8,160 bases of DNA from Flavipsychrobacter sp964461535 (GTDB lineage Bacteria > Bacteroidota > Bacteroidia > Chitinophagales > Chitinophagaceae), in the NCBI GenBank assembly GCA_964461535.1, contig CAYWUY010000102.1, positions 1-8,160 on the forward strand. The letters are read 5' to 3'. Numbering within the stretch: position 1 is the stretch's first letter; every line of letters starts with the position of its first letter. Below, one piece after another: positions 1 to 5,716 of this stretch. The position numbers and the translations under genes were made by a program. The notes beneath the pieces were generated by a model, which saw only the letters and a list, made by a program, of their open reading frames with translations, did not search any database and had not been told where the DNA came from.

Positions 1-26
1 TAGTGTAGCTTATATACTTATTTTCT

Positions 27-55
27 ATCCGCTAGTGTTGCTAGCGGATTTTTTT
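27..55 (+). terminator. Rho-independent terminator of an upstream gene outside the window
   Basis: A perfect 9-bp stem (ATCCGCTAG at 27-35 pairing with CTAGCGGAT at 41-49) closes a 5-base TGTTG loop and runs straight into seven T residues (49-55). The T run on the + strand means it ends transcription coming from the left, so the preceding gene is probably on the + strand and ends just before or at the window edge. It also insulates uvrA from read-through. Confidence 0.9.
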
Positions 56-78
56 GCTTCTATTTTTACATATTTTAT

Positions 79-105
79 TATGTTTTATCTGTCTAACAAA
101 ACATA
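79..105. promoter_or_regulatory. Spaced inverted repeat upstream of uvrA, possible operator
   Basis: TATGTTTT (79-86) and its exact reverse complement AAAACATA (98-105) are separated by 11 bases, giving half-sites 19 bases apart, or nearly two helical turns. It sits 70-96 bases before the uvrA start. The geometry would suit a dimeric regulator, but the half-sites are AT-rich and could arise by chance. I recognise no known operator, and I found no convincing TAnnTTTG promoter box for uvrA between here and the start. Confidence 0.25.
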
Positions 106-174
106 TCCACATATTGGGTTATTCTATGCCGGTAAAAATGCCAACATTGTCTTTTGGTTTAACTTGCACTTGAG

Positions 175-3012
175 ATGAAAACACAGACCAGCAGTTCAGA
201 CCATATAGAGGTAATGGGCGCACGCGTGCACAATCTGAAAAATGTAGATATACAAATACCTAAAAATAAATTGGTGGTTATCACGGGCATTAGCGGTAGT
301 GGTAAGTCGTCATTGGCTTTCGATACTATTTTTGCCGAAGGTCAGCGCCGCTACATGGAGAGCTTTGCTGCCTATGCGCGCCAGTTTATGGGCGATTTAG
401 AGCGTCCTGATGTTGATAAAATATCAGGCCTTTCGCCGGTAATATCTATTGAGCAAAAAACCACCAATCGAAATCCTAGAAGTACTGTAGGTACAGTAAC
501 TGAAGTGTATGATTTTATGCGCCTACTATATGCGCGCATTGGTGAGGCCTACTCTTATAATACAGGCAAGAAAATGACTCGCTTCAGCGAGGAAGAGATA
601 CTTAGCCATATAATGGAGCATTTTGCAGGAAGACGAATTATGCTGTTGGCTCCGGTGGTGCGGGGACGTAAAGGGCATTATCGCGAGCTGTTTGAACAGT
701 TAAGAAAGCAAGGGTATGTAAAAGTGCGTGTAGATGGCGAGGTGACAGAGTTAAAAGAACGCATGCAGCTAGATCGTTACAAGATTCATGATATAGAGTT
801 GGTAATAGATAGGCTAGCTGTAAATAAAGATGCACATACCAGAATAAGCCAAAGCGTGCAAAAATGTATGCAAATGGGTAAAGGGCTAATGTTTGTAGCT
901 GATGCTGATAATGATTATATAGCGCAGTATAGCAAAACCCTTATGTGTGCCGATACGGGAATATCCTATGAAGAGCCATCGCCCAATACGTTTTCTTTCA
1001 ACTCTCCTTACGGGGCATGTCCACGCTGTAAAGGCTTGGGGAATATTCACCAGATAAATATGCAGGAGATTATACCCGATCCTGAAAAAACTATCAATGC
1101 AGGTGGTATAGCACCCTTGGGCGAGGAGCGTGAAGCATGGTCTTTTAGACTAGCTACAGTACTGGCTAAAAAGAATAAAATACCTCTGGACAAGCCTATA
1201 AAAACTATTCCTCAGCACTTGCTGAATATATTGCTGTATGGTAATCAAGAGGGGATAATAACCTACGATGAGGATGTAAAATCAGGAGAGCCTGATGGGC
1301 AAACTTATGAGGGTATCATCAATATGGTGCTGCGTTGGTTTAACGAAACTACGTCTGAGCACATACGCACTTGGGCAGAAGGTTTTATGCAGTTAAGTGC
1401 TTGCCCCGAGTGTAATGGAGCTCGATTGAAAAAAGAGAGCCTATACTTTAAAATAGATGAAAAAAATATAGCTGATTTGAGCAATATGTCTTTAAGCCAA
1501 ATGATGAACTGGTTTGTAGACATTGAGCAAAGGCTAAGTAATAAGCAAAATACCATAGCTAAAGATATTCTTAAAGAAATACGCGACAGGCTGAGCTTTT
1601 TGTTAGATGTGGGCTTACACTATCTTACCATGGATAGGCCTACACGTACCCTTAGTGGTGGAGAGAGCCAGCGTATTAGGTTGGCTACACAAATAGGGTC
1701 TCAGCTTACAGGTATAACATATATATTAGATGAGCCCAGTATAGGACTACACCAGCGCGATAACCACAGGCTTATAAAAGCCTTGCAAAATTTGCGTGAT
1801 ACAGGTAACTCTGTATTGGTGGTAGAGCATGATAAGGATATAATGCTAGCTGCCGATCATCTTATAGACATTGGTCCGGCAGCGGGTATACATGGGGGCA
1901 GGGTAGTAAGCGCAGGCACACCGCAGCAAATATTAAAACAAAAAACTACTACAGCAGGCTACCTTAATAACACTTTAAAAATAGAAGTGCCTACTGAACG
2001 CCGTAAAGGCAATGGTAAAGAAATAGTATTAGAGGGTGCAAATGGTAATAACTTAAAGAATGTTTCCATTAAGCTGCCGTTGGGCACATTTATAGCTATA
2101 AGTGGTGTGTCTGGTAGTGGTAAAAGCACACTGATAAATGAGACACTGTATCCGTTACTAGCTAAGCACTGTTATCCTAACTTTAAGCAGCAGCCTATGC
2201 CTTTTAAGCGGATATCGGGCTTAGAGCATATAGATAAAGTAATAGAAATAGACCAAAGCCCCATAGGGCGTACGCCCCGCAGTAATCCGGCTACCTACTG
2301 TGGCTTTTTTAATGATATTCGCCAACTGTTTGCTCAGGTGCCTGAGGCAAAAATAAGAGGCTATAACGCAGGTCGTTTTTCGTTTAATGTTAAGGGTGGT
2401 CGTTGCGAGGAGTGCCAGGGCGGCGGTATGCGCACAATAGAAATGAATTTCTTACCCGATGTTTATGTGCCATGCGAGAAGTGCAATGGCCGCCGCTATA
2501 ACCGCGAAACACTTGAGATACGCTACAAAGGCAAGTCTATAAGCGATGTGCTGAACATGACCGTAGATGAAGCGGTAGAGTTTTTTATGAATGTACCATT
2601 CCTGCATCGTAGGGTAAAAACACTGCAAGATGTAGGGCTAGGCTATGTAACACTAGGGCAAAGTGCAGTAACCCTTAGTGGTGGTGAGGCACAACGTGTA
2701 AAGCTTGCTACAGAACTATCTAAGCGTGATACCGGGCAAACCATATACATACTAGACGAGCCTACAACGGGTTTGCATTTTCAGGATATTAAGCACCTAT
2801 TGTTGGTATTGAACAGATTGGTAGACCGTGGCAATACGGTGTTGGTTATAGAGCATAACCTAGATGTAGTAAAAGTGGCCGATTATGTTATAGATATGGG
2901 GCCGGAAGGGGGTAGTGGTGGTGGCACACTCGTAGCCGCCGGTACTCCTGAATTGATAGCCAAAACCAAACAAAGCCACACCGGTCTATTCTTAAAAGAA
3001 GAATTGAAATAG
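175..3012 (+). CDS. uvrA: UvrABC excinuclease subunit A (damage-recognition ATPase)
   Basis: UvrA dimerises, loads UvrB onto damaged DNA and starts nucleotide excision repair in the cytoplasm. The 945-residue product has the usual full length (about 940) and the tandem ABC layout. The first Walker A is GISGSGKSS (38-46), with its signature LSGGESQR at 493-500 and Walker B ILDEPS at 517-522. The second Walker A is GVSGSGKST (644-652), with signature LSGGEAQR at 834-841 and Walker B ILDEPTTGLH at 859-868. The large insert between Walker A and signature in the first half, including the region that binds UvrB in classical UvrA, is present, so this is not the shortened UvrA2 type. The C-terminal zinc module is intact (C744, C747, C767, C770). 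The N-terminal one keeps C282/C285 but has C258 and T261 where a CxxC pair is expected. ATG 175 is the natural start and is followed closely by the conserved N-terminal strand. It stands alone, convergent with the LOG gene; no uvrB or uvrC is nearby. Confidence 0.98.
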   Translation: MKTQTSSSDHIEVMGARVHNLKNVDIQIPKNKLVVITGISGSGKSSLAFDTIFAEGQRRYMESFAAYARQFMGDLERPDVDKISGLSPVISIEQKTTNRNPRSTVGTVTEVYDFMRLLYARIGEAYSYNTGKKMTRFSEEEILSHIMEHFAGRRIMLLAPVVRGRKGHYRELFEQLRKQGYVKVRVDGEVTELKERMQLDRYKIHDIELVIDRLAVNKDAHTRISQSVQKCMQMGKGLMFVADADNDYIAQYSKTLMCADTGISYEEPSPNTFSFNSPYGACPRCKGLGNIHQINMQEIIPDPEKTINAGGIAPLGEEREAWSFRLATVLAKKNKIPLDKPIKTIPQHLLNILLYGNQEGIITYDEDVKSGEPDGQTYEGIINMVLRWFNETTSEHIRTWAEGFMQLSACPECNGARLKKESLYFKIDEKNIADLSNMSLSQMMNWFVDIEQRLSNKQNTIAKDILKEIRDRLSFLLDVGLHYLTMDRPTRTLSGGESQRIRLATQIGSQLTGITYILDEPSIGLHQRDNHRLIKALQNLRDTGNSVLVVEHDKDIMLAADHLIDIGPAAGIHGGRVVSAGTPQQILKQKTTTAGYLNNTLKIEVPTERRKGNGKEIVLEGANGNNLKNVSIKLPLGTFIAISGVSGSGKSTLINETLYPLLAKHCYPNFKQQPMPFKRISGLEHIDKVIEIDQSPIGRTPRSNPATYCGFFNDIRQLFAQVPEAKIRGYNAGRFSFNVKGGRCEECQGGGMRTIEMNFLPDVYVPCEKCNGRRYNRETLEIRYKGKSISDVLNMTVDEAVEFFMNVPFLHRRVKTLQDVGLGYVTLGQSAVTLSGGEAQRVKLATELSKRDTGQTIYILDEPTTGLHFQDIKHLLLVLNRLVDRGNTVLVIEHNLDVVKVADYVIDMGPEGGSGGGTLVAAGTPELIAKTKQSHTGLFLKEELK

Positions 3013-3044
3013 AGTAGTACTGTTCAGTAATAAATGTTCAAGGC

Positions 3045-3626
3045 TTATGTGCCCTCAGTATTTAGCCATTTGGTTACTTGCGGAGCCACATAAGCCTTCA
3101 TTTTTACTATAAGGCTGCTTACATCGTCAGCTACTAGCATCATTTGGCGTATATGCTGCGGCAGAAAACCTTCGTTCACCATATGGTCGCATAAGGCTAT
3201 CAGGCTGTTATAGTAGCCATTAGTATTTAGTATACCTATAGGTTTGGTGTGCAAGCCCAGCTGTGCCCATGTAAGCATTTCAAATAGTTCCTCCATAGTG
3301 CCCCAGCCACCGGGTAGTGTTATTATGCCGTCGCTTAGTTCATGCATTTTCATTTTTCGCTCGTGCATATTTTCGGTAACTATCAGTTCTTGCAGGCTAT
3401 TGTGTGCTACTTCTTTAGTGCGTAAAAATCCAGGAATAACGCCCGTTACTTCTCCGCCATGTTGTAGTACTGCATCAGCTATGGCACCCATTATTCCCAC
3501 CTTAGCACCACCGTATATCAGCTTTATATGTTGTGTGGCCAGCTCTTGTCCTAAAGCTTGTGCTTGTGCAGCATATACTGGATTGTTGCCTGCTGATGAG
3601 CCGCAGAATACTACTATACTGTTCAT
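3045..3626 (-). CDS. LOG family protein (TIGR00730 type), probable nucleoside 5'-monophosphate phosphoribohydrolase
   Basis: LOG enzymes split the N-glycosidic bond of nucleoside 5'-monophosphates; plant LOGs release active cytokinins this way, and bacterial members act on AMP-like or cytokinin nucleotides. The 193-residue product is of normal length. It has the Rossmann-like opening VVFCGSSAG (5-13), a glycine-rich YGGAKVGIMG (38-47), the ERK segment (89-91) and the family hallmark PGGWGTMEE (105-113), which carries the catalytic glutamate and the nucleotide-binding loop. No signal peptide is visible, so it is probably cytoplasmic. It starts at ATG 3626 behind a terminator belonging to the next gene upstream (3682-3720), so it must have its own promoter; TACCTTTA on the minus strand at 3657-3650 is a weak candidate. 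Its stop lies 32 bases from the uvrA stop with no clear bidirectional terminator. The family is certain; the substrate is inferred. Confidence 0.95.
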   Translation of the reverse strand: MNSIVVFCGSSAGNNPVYAAQAQALGQELATQHIKLIYGGAKVGIMGAIADAVLQHGGEVTGVIPGFLRTKEVAHNSLQELIVTENMHERKMKMHELSDGIITLPGGWGTMEELFEMLTWAQLGLHTKPIGILNTNGYYNSLIALCDHMVNEGFLPQHIRQMMLVADDVSSLIVKMKAYVAPQVTKWLNTEGT

Positions 3627-3681
3627 GTGCCGATTCTTATTTTTTTGCTTAAAGGTAGTAGGCTTGTGTTGATTGTGTATT

Positions 3682-3720
3682 AAAAAAATATCCCGCCTAG
3701 AACTATGCCATGGCGGGATA
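3682..3720 (-). terminator. Rho-independent terminator of the DUF2795 gene
   Basis: TATCCCGCC (3689-3697) and GGCGGGATA (3712-3720) form a perfect 9-bp GC-rich stem with a 14-base loop. On the minus strand the hairpin is followed by seven T residues (complement of the A run 3682-3688). It begins 26 bases after the stop of the DUF2795 gene and separates it from the LOG gene, so the two are not simply co-transcribed. Confidence 0.9.
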
Positions 3721-3746
3721 CTTGTAAATGTTGTTAATCGATAGTT

Positions 3747-3968
3747 TTAATATTCATCTTCATTAAAGAAGAAGTCATCTTGAGTAGGATAATCAGGCCA
3801 TATGTCTTCAATACCTTCATATATCTCTCCCTCGTCGTCCAGCTCTTGTAAGTTTTCTACAACTTCCAACGGAGCGCCCGATCTGATAGCATAATCAATC
3901 AGTTCGTCTTTAGTTGCTGGCCATGGTGCATCTTCTAGATGCGACGCTAATTCAAGTGTCCAAAACAT
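3747..3968 (-). CDS. DUF2795 domain-containing small acidic protein
   Basis: The 73-residue product carries the DUF2795 core across about residues 5-45. That core includes the segment PWPATKDELIDYAIRSGAP (15-33), with the Pxxxx(E/D)L helix start and the following VVENLQEL helix (36-43). The tail (44-73) is very rich in D and E, with tryptophan, tyrosine and phenylalanine spaced through it (DIWPDYP, DDFFFNEDEY). There is no signal peptide or membrane segment, so it is probably cytoplasmic. I recall this version, which opens with FWTLELASHLED, as widely conserved in Bacteroidota, but no biochemical role is known to me. It is a single-gene unit with a -7-like box upstream (4010-4003) and a strong terminator downstream (3682-3720). 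Family membership is confident; function is unknown. Confidence 0.9.
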   Translation of the reverse strand: MFWTLELASHLEDAPWPATKDELIDYAIRSGAPLEVVENLQELDDEGEIYEGIEDIWPDYPTQDDFFFNEDEY

Positions 3969-4002
3969 ATTGTGATTATTTAATAGCTTTTACGATTTTT
4001 CG

Positions 4003-4010
4003 CAAATGTA
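4003..4010 (-). promoter_or_regulatory. Candidate -7 promoter box for the DUF2795 gene
   Basis: The minus strand reads TACATTTG from 4010 to 4003, an exact match to the Bacteroidota -7 consensus TAnnTTTG, and it ends 35 bases before the start codon. I see no TTG or TTTG -33 partner at the usual 18-21-base spacing, so the call rests on one box in AT-rich DNA. Confidence 0.45.
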
Positions 4011-4146
4011 GTTTAATTTAAAAAAATGAATGTTAAAAATTTGTGTCCCTGTTTAACAGTATTAAGATAGGCAACATTAAGCACTATTTCAGCATTTCTT
4101 GGGCATTTTAAATGTTTATTAAGATATTTACGCTATCAAAAAATCC

Positions 4147-4154
4147 TTTCTTTG
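4147..4154 (+). promoter_or_regulatory. Candidate -7 box giving a leaderless or near-leaderless lolD mRNA
   Basis: TTTCTTTG differs from TAnnTTTG at one position and ends 7 bases before ATG 4161. If it is used, transcription would begin at or next to the start codon, leaving no room for a ribosome binding site. That would also rule out the in-frame TTG at 4152, which lies inside the box. No clear -33 element is visible. Confidence 0.35.
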
Positions 4155-4160
4155 CAAGGC

Positions 4161-4844
4161 ATGATATTACAGGCAGACGGCTTATATAAAAAATACGGTA
4201 ACCTTCAGGTAGTTAACAATGTATCGCTACAGGTGCAGCCCGGCGAGCTGTTAGCTATAGTAGGACCTTCCGGTGCCGGTAAAAGTACTTTATTGCACTT
4301 GTTAGGTGCATTAGATAAGCCCGATGCAGGTAGTGTTAGCATTAATAGTACTAACATTTTCCAGTTGCCGGCTAAAAAGCAAGCGGCCTTTAGAAACGCA
4401 AATATTGGATTTGTATTTCAGTTTCACCATTTGCTGCCAGAGTTTACGGCTACCGAAAATGTATGTATGCCTTTATGGATAAGTGGTATGGCTAAAGCCG
4501 AGGCTACGAAAAAAGCCCATGAGATGCTAGACCTTGTAGGCCTTTCTGCACGCCTGGGTAATAAGCCTGCAGAGCTATCAGGTGGCGAGCAGCAGCGTGT
4601 AGCCATAGCGCGAGCACTAGTAGCAAGGCCGGCAGTAGTATTTGCCGATGAGCCTACTGGCAACCTTGATAGTGCTAATGCTACAGCGGTACACAATCTA
4701 TTTATACAGCTGCGCAAAGACCTTGGCCAAACCTTTGTAATGATAACCCATAACGATGAGTTAGCGCAGCTAACCGACCGTATATTAACCATGCGCGATG
4801 GTAGTATAGTTTCCGATCGGGGCATAACTAGTGCCGCACTTTAA
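4161..4844 (+). CDS. lolD: LolD-type ABC transporter ATP-binding protein (lipoprotein release)
   Basis: LolD is the cytoplasmic ATPase that powers the LolCE/LolF inner-membrane complex, which extracts lipoproteins for delivery to the outer membrane. The 227-residue product has every ABC motif: Walker A GPSGAGKST (35-43), Q-loop Q87 within FVFQFHHLLPEF, signature LSGGEQQR (139-146), Walker B VVFADE (159-164) and H-loop H197 in ITHN. The FHHLLPEF segment followed by TENV is typical of the LolD/MacB/FtsE branch and best matches LolD. ATG 4161 is preferred to the in-frame TTG at 4152, because the family normally starts a few residues before the first strand and the TTG overlaps a promoter-like box. 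No permease gene lies beside it, so the partner must be encoded elsewhere. Other MacB-like exporters use near-identical ATPases, so the exact transporter is inferred. Confidence 0.9.
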   Translation: MILQADGLYKKYGNLQVVNNVSLQVQPGELLAIVGPSGAGKSTLLHLLGALDKPDAGSVSINSTNIFQLPAKKQAAFRNANIGFVFQFHHLLPEFTATENVCMPLWISGMAKAEATKKAHEMLDLVGLSARLGNKPAELSGGEQQRVAIARALVARPAVVFADEPTGNLDSANATAVHNLFIQLRKDLGQTFVMITHNDELAQLTDRILTMRDGSIVSDRGITSAAL

Positions 4845-4884
4845 AATCTTGGTATTCGCCAATATTTAGCCCTTCAAGTAGTTA

Positions 4885-4892
4885 CAACTTTG
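4885..4892 (+). promoter_or_regulatory. Weak candidate -7 box before the DUF4345 gene
   Basis: CAACTTTG matches TAnnTTTG except at the first base and lies 31 bases before ATG 4923, a reasonable leader length. No -33 partner was found. The 78-base gap after lolD has no clear terminator, so read-through from lolD is an alternative. Confidence 0.25.
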
Positions 4893-4922
4893 CTGTATCA
4901 ATTATACCAAAACAAAAAGTAT

Positions 4923-5342
4923 ATGAAACAGCAAAAAATTATAACAATTCTAGCCCGCTTGTTTATGGGCATGTCGGCACTTAGCCTTTTATCTGTAAGC
5001 CTAATGGCATTTGGCAATCCTCAGTCTGTAATGGATTTAGTAGGTGTTAAGCTACCCAATACCGATGCCTTTAGCTCTATACGCGGTGTGTATGGGGGAG
5101 TAGGGCTTACCCTTAGTATTAGCATTGTATACTTATTAATTAAGCAGTTACGTCATGGATTGGTGTTTTTAACTATGTTGTGGGGCTTTTATGCTATTTC
5201 TAGACTTATTACCATAGCCAAGGAAGGCAGTTTAGGGGCATTTGGCACACAGTGGCTAACCATAGAAACTATATTTTGTCTAATGGCTTTGCTGCTACTA
5301 GCGCTGTACAAACCCCAATTAAGCACAACCACAAAAAAATAA
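4923..5342 (+). CDS. DUF4345-like four-helix integral membrane protein
   Basis: The 139-residue product appears to have four membrane helices, at about 8-30, 57-74, 79-98 and 112-129, with a lysine-rich tail. The loop after helix 1 (FGNPQSVMDLVGV) and the motif RGVYGGVGL (54-62) at the start of helix 2 resemble the DUF4345 family, whose members have an AFG/DP loop and a conserved R-x-x-Y/F-G-G. The family's function is unknown to me. I chose ATG 4923 over the in-frame TTG at 4890, because the latter would add a polar tyrosine- and glutamine-rich leader and overlaps a promoter-like box. It follows lolD by 78 bases on the same strand and ends 86 bases before the tRNA. Nothing links it functionally to lipoprotein transport. 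Confidence 0.8.
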   Translation: MKQQKIITILARLFMGMSALSLLSVSLMAFGNPQSVMDLVGVKLPNTDAFSSIRGVYGGVGLTLSISIVYLLIKQLRHGLVFLTMLWGFYAISRLITIAKEGSLGAFGTQWLTIETIFCLMALLLLALYKPQLSTTTKK

Positions 5343-5374
5343 CAGCAAAAAATAAGAAATTAGGCTATCAATTT

Positions 5375-5404
5375 TTTGGAAATTCAAAAAATGCACTACA
5401 TTTG
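5375..5404 (+). promoter_or_regulatory. Promoter of the tRNA gene (Bacteroidota -33/-7 type)
   Basis: TTTG at 5375-5378 and TACATTTG at 5397-5404 are separated by 18 bases, agreeing with the Bacteroidota primary-sigma consensus TTTG-N(about 19)-TAnnTTTG. The -7 box ends 25 bases before the first base of the tRNA, leaving room for a short 5' leader that RNase P would remove. This is the clearest promoter in the window. Confidence 0.75.
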
Positions 5405-5428
5405 CAGTCCATTTGGCACACGCCAATA

Positions 5429-5505
5429 GGTCCTATAGCTCAGTTGGTTAGAGCACCTGACTCATAATCAGGGGGTCCTAGGTTCAAGTCCTAGTGGGAC
5501 CACCA
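5429..5505 (+). tRNA. tRNA with CAT anticodon, most likely tRNA-Ile2 (lysidine-modified, reads AUA)
   Basis: A full cloverleaf folds without mismatches. The acceptor is GGTCCTA (5429-5435) with TGGGACC (5495-5501), including one G-T pair. The D-arm uses GCTC/GAGC. The anticodon stem is CCTGA (5456-5460) with TCAGG (5468-5472) around loop CTCATAA, anticodon CAT at 5463-5465. The T-stem is CTAGG (5478-5482) with CCTAG (5490-5494) around TTCAAGT. Discriminator A5502 is followed by an encoded CCA (5503-5505). CAT can mean initiator Met, elongator Met or Ile2. The first acceptor pair is a normal G-C, which argues against an initiator. C4-G69 and C5-G68 are the acceptor pairs TilS uses to recognise tRNA-Ile2, whereas E. 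coli elongator Met has T4 and A5. Ile2 is therefore favoured. The tRNA itself is certain; the Ile2 identity is about 0.75. Confidence 0.97.
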
Positions 5506-5509
5506 CCAC

Positions 5510-5538
5510 AAAAGCAGTTACAATTTGTAACTGCTTTT
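5510..5538 (+). terminator. Rho-independent terminator of the tRNA unit
   Basis: AAAAGCAGTTAC (5510-5521) pairs perfectly with GTAACTGCTTTT (5527-5538) across a 5-base loop, and the stem's 3' end merges into a T run (5534-5539). It starts 5 bases after the encoded CCA. The A run on the other side also makes it potentially bidirectional. Confidence 0.88.
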
Positions 5539-5660
5539 TAGCTTTAGGCGTAAACCCTTTCAAGGAGTCCCCTTATTATTTTTGGAACATATATTGTTTT
5601 AGAAGCACCCTCACCTCAATAACTTAGCTAAAACTCAATAAGCCTACCCATTTATGGAGG

Positions 5661-5691
5661 TTGATTTTTATAATTTAAAACTCTACTTTTG
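5661..5691 (+). promoter_or_regulatory. Candidate promoter of the glycosyltransferase gene
   Basis: TTG (5661-5663) and TACTTTTG (5684-5691, an exact TAnnTTTG) are 20 bases apart, which suits the Bacteroidota primary-sigma promoter. The -7 box ends 26 bases before ATG 5717, supporting that start codon and showing the gene can be transcribed independently of the tRNA behind the terminator at 5510-5538. Confidence 0.6.
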
Positions 5692-5716
5692 ATCTTCATT
5701 AAAATGGGTTACAAGA

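Noticed and set aside
638..1556. Open frames on the minus strand inside uvrA (638-835 and 1305-1556)
   Set aside because: They are antisense to conserved UvrA sequence, show no family features and have no promoter or spacing that would support translation.
3244..3672. 142-codon open frame on the + strand opposite the LOG gene
   Set aside because: The translation is serine- and cysteine-rich low-quality sequence typical of an antisense shadow, and the minus-strand LOG gene with its PGGxGTxxE motif explains the region.
4424..4825. 133-codon minus-strand open frame inside lolD
   Set aside because: It is antisense to the LolD signature and Walker B region and has no recognisable domain.
5252..5467. 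71-codon open frame running from the DUF4345 gene into the tRNA
   Set aside because: It overlaps the real gene out of frame and ends inside the tRNA anticodon arm, so it is not a credible gene.
5577..5584. Exact TAnnTTTG match (TATTTTTG) between the tRNA terminator and the glycosyltransferase gene
   Set aside because: No -33 partner and no gene starts nearby. Several such matches are expected by chance in AT-rich DNA; the box at 5684-5691 is better placed.
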